A model generated the notes under the pieces. The model saw nothing but the letters and a program-made list of their open reading frames with translations. It ran no database searches and was not told the DNA's origin. The position numbers and the translations under genes are program-made. A stretch of DNA of 64,000 bases. Origin: Mesorhizobium sp. WSM3859 (GTDB lineage: Bacteria; Pseudomonadota; Alphaproteobacteria; Rhizobiales; Rhizobiaceae). Each line of letters begins with the position of its first letter. The stretch's first letter is position 1. Shown piece by piece: positions 8,779 to 16,982 of the stretch. The DNA lies in the NCBI RefSeq assembly GCF_002295065.1, contig NZ_NSGG01000019.1, positions 1 to 64,000 of the forward strand, read 5' to 3'.

Positions 8779-10704
8779 ATGTCGATACTTGGATGGATTC
8801 TCGGCCGCCGGCTGGCCAATCAGGAACAGTCGCAGCGCAAGATCGGAGTTTTCGAAGGCGTGCCGGCGATGGGTCTCGACGGGATGGGCTCGTCCGCTTA
8901 CGGCCCTGAAGCTGCGCTGACGATCCTGATCCCGCTCGGCGCCGCAGGGCTGTCCTATATTGGACCCATCATGGGCGCCATCGTCGGGCTGCTCGCCGTC
9001 CTCTATTTCTCTTACCGCCAGACCATTGCGGCCTATCCCAGCAATGGCGGCGCCTACATTGTTTCGCGCGAAAACCTTGGCCGTAATGCCAGCCTGCTCG
9101 CCGCCTCTGCGCTGATGGTTGATTACGTGCTCAACGTCGCTGTCGGCATCTCCGCAGGCGTCGGCGCGCTGGTTTCCGCGCTGCCCTCGCTGCACGCCTA
9201 CACGCTTTGGCTTTGCCTCGGCATCCTGCTCCTGGTGACCGTCGTCAATCTGCGCGGCACGCTTGATGCCGGCCGGCTGTTCGCCTTGCCCACCTATCTC
9301 TTCGTGGCGAGCTTTCTGGCGATCCTTGCGATCGGCGTCTGGAAGGCGGCCCTGGCGGGCGGCCAGCCGTCGCCGGTAATTCCGCCGCCGCCATTGCCGC
9401 AGCCGACCGAGAGCGTGGGCCTGCTGCTCTTGATGCACGCCTTCGCCAGCGGCTGCACGGCGATGACCGGTGTCGAGGCGGTCAGCAACGGCATGATCGC
9501 CTTCAAGGACCCGGCCGTGAAACACGGCCGGCGCACACTGGCGGCGATCTGCCTGATCCTGGGGCTTCTGCTTGGCGGAATCGCCTTCCTGTCGGCACGC
9601 TATCGCCTCGGCGCGATGGACCAGGAGAAGGACGGCTATCAGAGCGTTCTTTCGCAGCTTGCGCATGCCGTGGTCGGCGACGGTATTTTCTATTACGTCG
9701 CCATCGGGAGCCTGCTCTGCGTGCTCGCGCTTTCAGCCAACACCAGCTTCGTCGACTTTCCCCGCCTTTGCCGCATTGTGGCTGAAGACGGCTATCTTCC
9801 CAAGCCCTTCGCAATGGTTGGCCGCCGGCTGGTTTTCTCTGTCGGCATACTCTACCTGAGCTTCACCACGGGGCTGCTGCTGGTGGTGTTTGGCGGCATC
9901 ACCGACCATTTGATCCCGCTCTTTGCAATCGGCGCCTTTCTGACCTTCACGCTGTCGCAGACCGGCATGGTGCTGCATTGGGTGAGGGCGCTGCGGACGG
10001 AGATGGGCCCGAAGCGCGCTGGCCATCGTATGCATCTGGCGATCAACGCGCTCGGCGGCGCCATCACCGCCTTGGCGCTCGTCGTAATCGTCATCGCCAA
10101 ATTCAGGGAAGGGGCCTGGATAACGGTAATCGTCATTCCTCTGGTGATCGTCCTCCTGCGGCTGGTGCGGCGCTATTACGACCATCTCGAGGCCGGTTTG
10201 CGCGAGCCTGGAAAGCTCAATCTCGGCAACACTCAACCGCCTGTCGTTCTCGTCGTGACCCAGCAGTGGAACAGCATGACCGACAAGGCGCTCAGCTTTG
10301 CCTTTCAGTTGTCGAAAGATGTCATTGCCGTCCATGTGGCGCGCCTGTCGGGTGAAGAGAGCGACGAAGAGCGCGCAATTCGCGGGAGGTGGTCGAAGGA
10401 TGTGGAAGCGCCGGCGAGGGCGGCTGGCCTGCGCCCGCCCCGCCTGGTTCTCCTCAATGCCGATTACCGGCTGATGTACGAGCCATTGCTGAAGGAGACC
10501 AGGGTGCTGCGAGACGAATTCGGTGGCCGCACCATCGCGGTGCTGCTCCCGGAGGTGGTGCCGCCCAATTGGTGGCAGTACATCCTGCATACCCATCGTG
10601 CTCGCCGGCTGCACGCCAAACTGCTCGAGTTCGGCGGATCGGACATCGTGATCATTTCCATGCCTTGGTATATCGAGGAGCCGAGGATCGAAGCGACCCA
10701 TTGA
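8779..10704 (+). CDS. APC-superfamily permease with cytoplasmic C-terminal domain
   Basis: A 641-residue inner-membrane transporter of the amino acid/polyamine/organocation (or KUP-like potassium) type. The N-terminal GVPAMGLDGMGSSAYGPEA segment is the family's unwound first-helix signature, and about 12 hydrophobic segments follow to residue 475. The last 160 residues form a soluble domain containing PPVVLVVTQQWN and VIAVHVARL, similar in layout to universal-stress-protein-like tails. The substrate cannot be read from sequence. ATG 8779 is chosen because similarity to the family begins there. It stands alone, with a sigma factor gene downstream. Confidence 0.82.
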   Translation: MSILGWILGRRLANQEQSQRKIGVFEGVPAMGLDGMGSSAYGPEAALTILIPLGAAGLSYIGPIMGAIVGLLAVLYFSYRQTIAAYPSNGGAYIVSRENLGRNASLLAASALMVDYVLNVAVGISAGVGALVSALPSLHAYTLWLCLGILLLVTVVNLRGTLDAGRLFALPTYLFVASFLAILAIGVWKAALAGGQPSPVIPPPPLPQPTESVGLLLLMHAFASGCTAMTGVEAVSNGMIAFKDPAVKHGRRTLAAICLILGLLLGGIAFLSARYRLGAMDQEKDGYQSVLSQLAHAVVGDGIFYYVAIGSLLCVLALSANTSFVDFPRLCRIVAEDGYLPKPFAMVGRRLVFSVGILYLSFTTGLLLVVFGGITDHLIPLFAIGAFLTFTLSQTGMVLHWVRALRTEMGPKRAGHRMHLAINALGGAITALALVVIVIAKFREGAWITVIVIPLVIVLLRLVRRYYDHLEAGLREPGKLNLGNTQPPVVLVVTQQWNSMTDKALSFAFQLSKDVIAVHVARLSGEESDEERAIRGRWSKDVEAPARAAGLRPPRLVLLNADYRLMYEPLLKETRVLRDEFGGRTIAVLLPEVVPPNWWQYILHTHRARRLHAKLLEFGGSDIVIISMPWYIEEPRIEATH

Positions 10705-10766
10705 ATGTTGCCGCTTCCATCGATGGAGCCCCTTGGCCAAAAGTTTCGGCCGAGCGATGGAAAACA

Positions 10767-10791
10767 GGAACGTTCCTTTTCCTCAGGCATT
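10767..10791 (+). promoter_or_regulatory. Candidate EcfG-type promoter before the sigma factor gene
   Basis: GGAAC 10767-10771, 16-base spacer, CATT 10788-10791. It is close to GGAAC-N16-CGTT, and would allow autoregulation if the start codon is 10859. Confidence 0.45.
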
Positions 10792-10858
10792 CTCCCTAGT
10801 CTGTATCTCATCCATTCCTGTTGCTGGGCCTGGAAAATTGTCACCCAGAGAGCAAAAT

Positions 10859-11419
10859 TTGTCGAACCCTGACGCCGGTGAAATCTCCGTCGTCGATCTT
10901 ATTCCTGCCTTGCGGGCCTTTGCGCGAACGTTCTGTCGGGTGCCCGATGACGCCGACGATCTGGTGCAGGAGACATTGACCAAGGGACTTGCCAACCTGG
11001 ACAAGTTCGAGCCGGGCACGCGCCTGAAGTCCTGGCTCTTCACGATCATGCGCAACACGCATTACACGCGCATCAAAGCCGCGGCCAGGGAGGCACCCGG
11101 GCTGCTTGACTGCGCCTCCAGCCGGCCAATCTCGGAGCCGTCGCAGGATTGGTCCGTCCAAAGCAAGGAAGTGCATCGAGCCATCCAGAAACTGCCGTCC
11201 CATCAGCGTGAGGTTCTGGTGCTGATCGGCGTGCTGGGCGTAAGCTACGAAGAAACCGCTGAGATATGCGGTTGCGCTGTCGGCACCGTCAAAAGCCGTC
11301 TCAATCGTGCCCGTGCCGGTGTTCTGGAGTTCCTCGGGGAAAGCTCGCCGCAAGCATTGATCGAGCGACGACGTCAACTTTCGGACGACCATTGGGACAC
11401 CGAAGGCGCAAGACGCTAA
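10859..11419 (+). CDS. ECF sigma factor, EcfG-like
   Basis: A sigma-70 family factor of the extracytoplasmic-function type with only regions 2 and 4, 186 residues from this start. Region 2 (about residues 11-72) contains DLIPALRAFAR, DDADDLVQETL and FEPGTRLKSWLFTIMRN, which read like the EcfG/RpoE2 class controlling the general stress response. Region 4 holds LPSHQREVLVLIGVLGVSYEE and the helix-turn-helix CAVGTVKSRLNRAR. TTG 10859 is chosen because AGAGAG lies just upstream and the conserved region begins soon after. In-frame ATG 10757 and TTG 10733 are alternatives but overlap the candidate promoter. The NepR-like gene at 11727-11906 is convergent. Confidence 0.85.
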   Translation: MSNPDAGEISVVDLIPALRAFARTFCRVPDDADDLVQETLTKGLANLDKFEPGTRLKSWLFTIMRNTHYTRIKAAAREAPGLLDCASSRPISEPSQDWSVQSKEVHRAIQKLPSHQREVLVLIGVLGVSYEETAEICGCAVGTVKSRLNRARAGVLEFLGESSPQALIERRRQLSDDHWDTEGARR

Positions 11420-11426
11420 AGCCAGC

Positions 11427-11594
11427 CTACCGGCGCTGAGTTGCTTGCAGGACTTTCGCCTTTCTCATCAACGAAGCCCAATTCAGGCCGAGCAGGGCAA
11501 CAAGTTCAAGCGCTTGCGTTTCGGTGGTGCCCGTCGTTGCGACCAGCCGCCGAACGAGTTCGTCCACTTCCGGGGTTCTGCCATCCTGCGCCAT
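11427..11594 (-). CDS. Small conserved-looking protein under a GSR promoter
   Basis: A 55-residue helical protein beginning MAQDGRTPEVDELVRRLVAT, then TETQALELVALLGLNW. I do not recognise the family. ATG 11594 is preceded by TAGGAGT at good spacing, and an in-frame upstream extension to 11627 would overlap the promoter. A perfect GGAAC-N16-CGTT element lies 24 bases upstream. It is convergent with the sigma factor gene, with 7 bases between the stops. Expression under general stress is inferred from the promoter. Confidence 0.6.
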   Translation of the reverse strand: MAQDGRTPEVDELVRRLVATTGTTETQALELVALLGLNWASLMRKAKVLQATQRR

Positions 11595-11617
11595 CGGGAT
11601 GACTCCTAACCGGCTAC

Positions 11618-11642
11618 AACGATTCACTTATGTTAATGTTCC
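11618..11642 (-). promoter_or_regulatory. EcfG-type promoter (perfect consensus)
   Basis: On the minus strand GGAAC (11642-11638), 16-base spacer, CGTT (11621-11618). It sits 24 bases from the start of the 55-residue gene. Confidence 0.75.
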
Positions 11643-11726
11643 ACTGGTCATGCTGGCACAGCGCAGTCACTGCCAATGCCTTCGACCCGGTCTCGGAGGA
11701 CGGCACGCATCCTTCGCTGGAGAACT

Positions 11727-11906
11727 TCAGCCGGGCTCGGCCATCATATTGCGCTTTTCGATCAGTGCGTTCTGCAGTTCGAGTGCAAGCCTCGTCAGCC
11801 GGTCAGGGACCTTCTCCCGCTCGATCGCGGTTAACAGGGATGCGATCTCCTGGTCCAGGCTCTGGATCGCCTGGACGCAAAGATCGCGCTGGCTCCTGCG
11901 AGACAT
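11727..11906 (-). CDS. Small NepR-like protein (putative anti-sigma factor)
   Basis: A 59-residue protein, MSRRSQRDLC..., too short for most gene finders. Its second half reads IASLLTAIEREKVPDRLTRL then ALEL. This lines up without gaps with the NepR core as I remember it (L..MYDDVV.EP.PDRF..LL..L): the shared positions are the E, P, D, R and the leucine spacing. NepR binds EcfG sigma factors and releases them to phosphorylated PhyR. Its place about 300 bases from an EcfG-like gene fits that role, although here the two are convergent rather than co-transcribed. ATG 11906 has a GAGAG ribosome site. It could also be an unrelated helical protein. Confidence 0.45.
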   Translation of the reverse strand: MSRRSQRDLCVQAIQSLDQEIASLLTAIEREKVPDRLTRLALELQNALIEKRNMMAEPG

Positions 11907-12028
11907 CGCATTCTCTCAACAATAGAGACCCCATACCCCACCGGCCTTTGCAAGGCGCCGCCGCAAGCTGCGGTGGTCCCGGATACTGTCTTCGGATTTC
12001 GTGGCAAAGGCGATCCTCGGGCCTGCAC

Positions 12029-12247
12029 TTATTCCCTCGGAAGACGGTTCGCCGCGTGGTCCTGGTACTGATCGGATTTGATCCGGTTGCCGTCCAAACC
12101 GCGTTGCTCCGTATGCTGCTTCTTGTCCCGATTGGACAGGACCTCGTTCTCGCCGACCATGTCCTTGTCGAGCGTCGTCTTCGCTCCGGTTCCGGAGCCC
12201 TTGCCCTGGCTGCCCCGGCCCATATGCTTCTTGCCGCCGGTCGCCAT
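12029..12247 (-). CDS. Small hydrophilic basic protein
   Basis: A 72-residue, Gly/Lys/Gln-rich protein starting MATGGKKHMGRGSQGKGSG, with no hydrophobic core; it is probably disordered. GGGAGAC sits 5 bases before ATG 12247, and a GGAAC-N16-AGTT promoter lies 45 bases upstream. The composition recalls small stress-induced hydrophilins, but I cannot name a family. Confidence 0.6.
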   Translation of the reverse strand: MATGGKKHMGRGSQGKGSGTGAKTTLDKDMVGENEVLSNRDKKQHTEQRGLDGNRIKSDQYQDHAANRLPRE

Positions 12248-12291
12248 TGTTCGTCTCCCTGGTCTGCCTGCGTGAAACTGTTCGGCGACCG

Positions 12292-12316
12292 AACTGCTGC
12301 CGGCGTGTTATGTTCC
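12292..12316 (-). promoter_or_regulatory. EcfG-type promoter
   Basis: On the minus strand GGAAC (12316-12312), N16, AGTT (12295-12292). It overlaps the 3' end of the upstream methyltransferase gene and serves the 72-residue gene. Confidence 0.7.
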
Positions 12317-13222
12317 GCCGCCACGGCGGATAAGGAAGACCGTGCCGTCCCAACTGCGGAAAGGCATTTCGCCGTTGACCAGGACATCCATGCCATAGGC
12401 ACTGGCAAGACCGTTGATATCGCGGGAAGCGATATCCGGCGACGCCCGATAGGAATAATTGAGGATCGCTGCCATCCCTCCCGGCCGCAGCACGCGCGCG
12501 ATCTCGCCGAAATGCCGCTCGGCAACACCGGCAAGCACCAGGTAAGGAAAACTGTCGAGAGCAAGCACGTCGTCGAAGCTTGCCTCGGCAAAGTCACCGA
12601 GATCCAGGCCCGAGGTGACGCGAAATTCCACATTGGCGACGCCGGCGCATCGCCGGCGCGCGATGGCGATCATCCCGGGCGAGATATCGATGCCGACGAT
12701 AGATCCCGCCATGGCGCCAAGCGCATGTTCGAGGCGCCCTATGCCGCAGCCGATGTCCAACATGTGTTTGCGGGCGCCGAGCATGCCTTGCCGTTCCAGC
12801 CACAAGGCAATCTCGCCGGTTGTGGCCGAGAGCCTGTCCTCGTCGCCCAACGACGACAGTTGCACGCTGGCCGCCGGGGAGATGGCCGCCGCCCGATCGA
12901 ATCCACCGGCCAGCCGCGCGACGATTACGGCAGCCGGCTCGCCGTCCGGGCGATCATGCGACACGCAGGCAGCAGCCCTGCGGACGGCGTCAAAGGCGTC
13001 GGCCTTGTTACAAAGCATTGTGGCGATCTCTTCCAACCAGTACTGCCGGGGCACATGGCTCGGGCGCATCTTCAGGGCGATATTCGCCAACTGCGCCGCG
13101 CTGGTCGTATTATCGATATGGACAGCCAATCTCGCCAGCGCGTTGTCGACGGAAAGGCCGTCCAACATGCAATCCTCCAGCAGGCGCCTGGCAATCGCAC
13201 CGGTTTGCCTCAGGGCGGTCAC
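12308..13222 (-). CDS. Class I SAM-dependent methyltransferase
   Basis: A 304-residue cytoplasmic enzyme. The N-terminal 130 residues are helical and unrecognised. The C-terminal Rossmann fold has motif I LDIGCGIGRLE near residue 155, acidic GIDISPGM near 177 and LRPGGMAAIL near 244. It is the last gene of the minus-strand glycan operon and overlaps the acyltransferase gene by 4 bases (ATGA). Methylation of a sugar or lipid-linked glycan is likely from context; the acceptor is unknown. Confidence 0.75.
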   Translation of the reverse strand: MTALRQTGAIARRLLEDCMLDGLSVDNALARLAVHIDNTTSAAQLANIALKMRPSHVPRQYWLEEIATMLCNKADAFDAVRRAAACVSHDRPDGEPAAVIVARLAGGFDRAAAISPAASVQLSSLGDEDRLSATTGEIALWLERQGMLGARKHMLDIGCGIGRLEHALGAMAGSIVGIDISPGMIAIARRRCAGVANVEFRVTSGLDLGDFAEASFDDVLALDSFPYLVLAGVAERHFGEIARVLRPGGMAAILNYSYRASPDIASRDINGLASAYGMDVLVNGEMPFRSWDGTVFLIRRGGGT

Positions 13223-14211
13223 GGCGGCGCGCTCCGAGTCCAGACTTTCTGCGCTGTCCAGCGGTCTTTTGCGCCCCAGCCATATTTGTAACTTTCGCGT
13301 CCGCGCAGGAAATCGAACTCCCTCGCGCCCTCGCTGGCGGCCCCGGCGACGGCATGGCCGATCAGGATCGCGCCGGGGCTTTCCTCGGCATAGGCCGGAT
13401 CGAAACCGCCGAGATAAGCATAGGCCCGGTCGCGGTGATGGAATCCATAATAGGCACCGACGACGGCATTGCCGATCTCGATCGTCAGGCAGCGCGCCAG
13501 GCCGTTATCGGCAAGCCGCGGCAGCGCCCTGCGATGAAATTCCACCGCCATGTCGGACAGCACGCCCCCGCCATGACCGGCCCAGCGCGCCCGATGCAGC
13601 CGGATCAGCCTCTCGAGAAATATCTGCGGATCGGACTCGCCGAGGCTGACGACAACGGCTCCCCTTCGCCGGGCAGCTCGCTCGGCGCGGCGCAACTGGC
13701 GTCTTCGTCTCGCGGGAACCGAGCGGGCCAGGGTTCGATCGCCGTCGAGCGGCAGCACGGGACAGGCGGCGTGCGCCATCGCTCGGCGTTCTTCGGCATT
13801 CGGCAGTTCGAGGCTCATCGATAAGGCGTTGGCCGGGAGGTCGGGCAGGATCCATTGCGACCATGTGAGCGTGAGCACCGCGTCGGCAATGGCGGTGCCA
13901 GCCTCTACCTCCAGTTCCGGCGCGCACAAGATGTCGAGGTAGTCGCTCAGGGAAATGCCGATGGGGAGCAGGCGCTGGTCGCGATCATGCCTTTCGACAT
14001 AGAGCGGCGCCAGGCCGGCGAGGGCGTCGCCACTCCATACTGCAATGGCCGCAAGGTCGCCGGGCGCGAATGTCCGCCACCACGGAATGAGCCAGGCAGG
14101 AGACTGGAACGGCGTGGCCGATATGCTCCGCCGCCAGAGCCGCCACCAATGCGGCTCCAGGTCCTCGAATGCTCTCGCGTCACGAATGATCTCGGTGCGT
14201 AGACCGCCCAT
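13219..14211 (-). CDS. FemAB/CelD-like GNAT acyltransferase
   Basis: A 330-residue protein with the double-GNAT layout of the BioF2/CelD group. TPFQSPAWLIPWWRTF lies near residue 33, an Arg-rich linker RRRRQLRRAERAARRRG near 170, and the core AYAYLGGFDPAYAEESPGA then DFLRGRESYKYGWG in the last third. CelD-type enzymes are linked to polysaccharide biosynthesis and presumably transfer acyl groups. It sits between a glycosyltransferase and a methyltransferase with 1- and 4-base overlaps, so it is translationally coupled. Confidence 0.75.
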   Translation of the reverse strand: MGGLRTEIIRDARAFEDLEPHWWRLWRRSISATPFQSPAWLIPWWRTFAPGDLAAIAVWSGDALAGLAPLYVERHDRDQRLLPIGISLSDYLDILCAPELEVEAGTAIADAVLTLTWSQWILPDLPANALSMSLELPNAEERRAMAHAACPVLPLDGDRTLARSVPARRRRQLRRAERAARRRGAVVVSLGESDPQIFLERLIRLHRARWAGHGGGVLSDMAVEFHRRALPRLADNGLARCLTIEIGNAVVGAYYGFHHRDRAYAYLGGFDPAYAEESPGAILIGHAVAGAASEGAREFDFLRGRESYKYGWGAKDRWTAQKVWTRSAPP

Positions 14212-15272
14212 CAGCCGGTTCCCAGCAAGGCGCGACGGGTGCCAAGCTTCGCCAGCGCTTCGTAAGCATCCATGTAGGATGTGATCATGCGCTCAAGCGA
14301 GAAGCGGCGGCGCGCCTCGGCCCGGCATGCCTCGTGGTCCAGGGCTCCGGAAGCGATAATGGCCTTTGCCATCTCCTCGACGTCATTGACCAGGAAACCG
14401 GTCCTGCCGTGCTGGACGACATCGGGAAGGGCGCCATTCGGGAACGCGACGACCGGCGTGCCGCAGGCGAGCGCCTCCATCGCGACAAGTGAGCTTGTTT
14501 CGGCGGCAAGGCTGGGAATGACAAGGCAGCGGGCGGTGTTGAGCAGCCGCCGCTTGGCCAGAAAGCCCAATGGTCCAAGAAAGCGCCGCTGCCGATCGAG
14601 CCGAGGGCGGACCTCGTCGGCGAAATAGCGCAGATGGGTCTCGTAGGGATAGACCTGGCCGGCGATCGCCAGGGGCACGCCAGCCCGCTTGGCTGCCTCT
14701 ATCGCGAGATGGATGCCCTTTTCGGGGCAGATGCGGCTGAGCACCAGCGCGAAATTGCGCCGCCACCGGGGCTGGTTCAGCGCCTCGATATCAACACCGT
14801 TTGGAATAGGCTTCGCAAGCCTCGACCCTGCCGGCGCCGTCCTGTGCTGCGCCTGCGAGACCGCGTGCAGCCACAAGTCCTCACGTGACGGCGCCAGCAC
14901 CTCAGGCGGGTACCAGCCGAGCGGCAGATGCAGTGTCACCAGGGTGGGACCGTCGTCAGGCAGATAGGCATCAAAATCGATCCCGTGGAGATGAACGACA
15001 TCGATGGGCCAGCGAGCGCGGGCGGCCGCGATCGCATCGCGATGCGTTTCATGAGCTCGGTCCTTCGCCGCCCCGTCGAGCACGCCTGTTTCGGCTTGCG
15101 TCTCTACCAGGACGCCGGCCGTGCTTGAGCCGTGGCAGGCGACAACAACCGAACGGTGGCCTTCTTCAACCAGCGCCCGATCCAGCGCCGACAGCACCTG
15201 CTCGGCTCCGCCGACCGCATCCGGCCCGACGGGCGCGAGGGGATAGGCGACGTTGAGGACAGTCAGTGTCAT
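14211..15272 (-). CDS. Glycosyltransferase family 4
   Basis: A 353-residue GT-B enzyme. The N-terminal donor-side loop GPDAVGGAEQVL, IPNGVD near 158, LVLSRICPEKGIHLAIEAA near 175 and the nucleotide-sugar signature ETSSLVAMEALACGTPVVAF near 277 (the E-x7-E pattern) support GT4. It acts in the cytoplasm on a glycan acceptor. It overlaps the downstream acyltransferase by one base (TGATG) and lies 18 bases after the glycosidase-like gene. Confidence 0.85.
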   Translation of the reverse strand: MTLTVLNVAYPLAPVGPDAVGGAEQVLSALDRALVEEGHRSVVVACHGSSTAGVLVETQAETGVLDGAAKDRAHETHRDAIAAARARWPIDVVHLHGIDFDAYLPDDGPTLVTLHLPLGWYPPEVLAPSREDLWLHAVSQAQHRTAPAGSRLAKPIPNGVDIEALNQPRWRRNFALVLSRICPEKGIHLAIEAAKRAGVPLAIAGQVYPYETHLRYFADEVRPRLDRQRRFLGPLGFLAKRRLLNTARCLVIPSLAAETSSLVAMEALACGTPVVAFPNGALPDVVQHGRTGFLVNDVEEMAKAIIASGALDHEACRAEARRRFSLERMITSYMDAYEALAKLGTRRALLGTG

Positions 15273-15290
15273 CGCTGATCGCGCCCGCCC

Positions 15291-16226
15291 TCACCACGCC
15301 GCCGACACACGTTGCGTTGCTGCCATGTCGTCGCCGATCGCGGGAGCGTAGCGCCGGATCATCGCCGCGCAGAACTCGGCGAATTCCTCAGGGACTTGGG
15401 GCGGGCTGGTGTGATGCGGCTGCAGGCCCCGATGCTCCGGGGTGAAGCAGAAGGTGACGGTGACGTTGAAGTCGGCCAGCGCCTCCATCTGACGATCGAA
15501 CCAGTCCAGCGCATTCGGCCGAAAACTGTCGGCCCAGGACAGGCCGGTGCGTAGATGTGTGACGCCCAGACGTTCCATCCAGGCAACAGCGTCGTCCAGC
15601 CGATGGTCCTCATAATGGAACCACTGCACCAGGCCCATTTGCGGAGTGTGGCGCACAAACTCCTCGAGTGCCGGCTTGGGCGTGCCGTCCTCGCGAAGCA
15701 GGCCCATGTAGAAGTGCCTGTAATAGGACGAACCTTCCGCTTCCCGATGGCGCGTCGTCGCCTCCCACGAACGCGGCAGGTCATAGAGGCTGTACCACTG
15801 GACGCGCGGCGCAAGTCCGAGCAAAAGCTCCGCCGTCCGGCGCAAGCCCCACACTTGCACTTCCTCGGCGCCGAAGGTCGAGACACCGACTTCGCTGACC
15901 CACACCGGAATGTCCGCGACCGTCGCGATCTCTCCGAGCTTGTGAGGCCACTCGTGGATTTGCCAGAGGTTCCAGTCCAGCGGGAAGCCATGCACCGCGA
16001 CCGCGTCGACATGGTCAAGGACACCGAATTCCTTCATCCGAGTCATGAAGCCGGCATCGATCGGCGAAATGCCGCCCAGCACCCTTGTGATGGCAGGATT
16101 TTCCCGGCCGATCGCATCGGCCGCCAGAGTCGCCATTGTGGCAAAACGGCTCCAGTCCGGATCGAGGTCCGGGTCCCAGTGCGATTTGTTGTTGGGCTCG
16201 TTCCAGATCATGGCGGCTTCAATCAT
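15291..16226 (-). CDS. Glycoside hydrolase-like protein with permuted barrel order
   Basis: A 311-residue protein resembling beta-xylosidase/GH39-type clan A enzymes. The acid/base motif MIWNEPN is only 7 residues from the start, and the nucleophile motif VWVSEVG lies near residue 106. The last 100 residues (WFHYEDHRLDDAVAWMERLG, HLRTGLSWADSF, VTFCFTPEHRG) look like the first strands of the same barrel, so N- and C-terminal halves appear swapped. ATG 16226 is chosen because the longer upstream frame is low-complexity and antisense-like. It overlaps the methyltransferase gene by 8 bases. A cytoplasmic glycan-trimming or transferase role is possible; no signal peptide is seen. Confidence 0.7.
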   Translation of the reverse strand: MIEAAMIWNEPNNKSHWDPDLDPDWSRFATMATLAADAIGRENPAITRVLGGISPIDAGFMTRMKEFGVLDHVDAVAVHGFPLDWNLWQIHEWPHKLGEIATVADIPVWVSEVGVSTFGAEEVQVWGLRRTAELLLGLAPRVQWYSLYDLPRSWEATTRHREAEGSSYYRHFYMGLLREDGTPKPALEEFVRHTPQMGLVQWFHYEDHRLDDAVAWMERLGVTHLRTGLSWADSFRPNALDWFDRQMEALADFNVTVTFCFTPEHRGLQPHHTSPPQVPEEFAEFCAAMIRRYAPAIGDDMAATQRVSAAW

Positions 16227-16980
16227 TGGTCTCTCCCGTCGAAGGATAGACGGCGGCGCTGCCGGTCGGTTCGCCGGACGCGCGGCAGAAATAGACCTCG
16301 TCTTCCGGGTGGAGCAGGATGTCGAAACCGGCGCTGCGCAGCATCGCTTCGGTGCAGGCACGGTTGGGAATCCACCAGTTGGTGGGGTCATCGGCGTAGC
16401 AGTGCTCGATGAAGTGCAGTTTCGGAAATTCGGGCTGATCGAAGAGGTCGCGTGTCCAGAAATGGTAGTTCTGCTCAAGCGGCAGGACCTTGCCGCTGCC
16501 CCGCTGCATCGACTGGAAGATCATCAGGTCGCTTGCGACGTGCGCGCGGATCAGGTCGAGCGCCAGCAGCGGGTGGCGCAGGTGGTAAAGCACGCCCATG
16601 AACAGCACGATGTCAAAGCGCTCGCCGATCGATGCGACGTCGTAAACCGACAGTTCCCTGAACTCGATGTCGCAGTCAGCGATCTCAGCGGCGAAGCGCG
16701 CCTGGGCGAGATAGGCTTGGTCGAAGTCGATTCCGAGCACGCGATCGGCGCCGCGTTTCTTCATTTCGATCGAGTAAAAGCCGGCGTTGCAGCCGATATC
16801 AAGCACCGACTTGCCCGAAAGGTCAGTCGGGATTGCATCTGCGAATTTGCGCCATTTGATCAGCGGGTAGTTGCCGAGGAAATGATCGGGGGCGGTCTCC
16901 ACACCCGCTAGCTCCATATTGTGAAACCACGGCCCCAATGCGTCGATGCGCCGACGTATTTCCGTGCTGGAATGCAGCAT
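16219..16980 (-). CDS. SAM-dependent methyltransferase (CmoB-like fold)
   Basis: A 253-residue methyltransferase starting MLHSSTEIRRRIDALGPWFHNMEL. It has the motif I VLDIGCNAGFYSIEM near residue 60 and GIDFD near 82, then LFMGVLYHLRHPL near 125. The pattern matches the CmoB-related group often found beside rhizobial glycan clusters (I recall a family TIGR04290, not checked). AAGGAGC precedes ATG 16980, which rules out longer starts. It overlaps the glycosidase-like gene. The substrate is probably a sugar moiety, inferred from context. Confidence 0.78.
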   Translation of the reverse strand: MLHSSTEIRRRIDALGPWFHNMELAGVETAPDHFLGNYPLIKWRKFADAIPTDLSGKSVLDIGCNAGFYSIEMKKRGADRVLGIDFDQAYLAQARFAAEIADCDIEFRELSVYDVASIGERFDIVLFMGVLYHLRHPLLALDLIRAHVASDLMIFQSMQRGSGKVLPLEQNYHFWTRDLFDQPEFPKLHFIEHCYADDPTNWWIPNRACTEAMLRSAGFDILLHPEDEVYFCRASGEPTGSAAVYPSTGETND

Positions 16981-16982
16981 GG

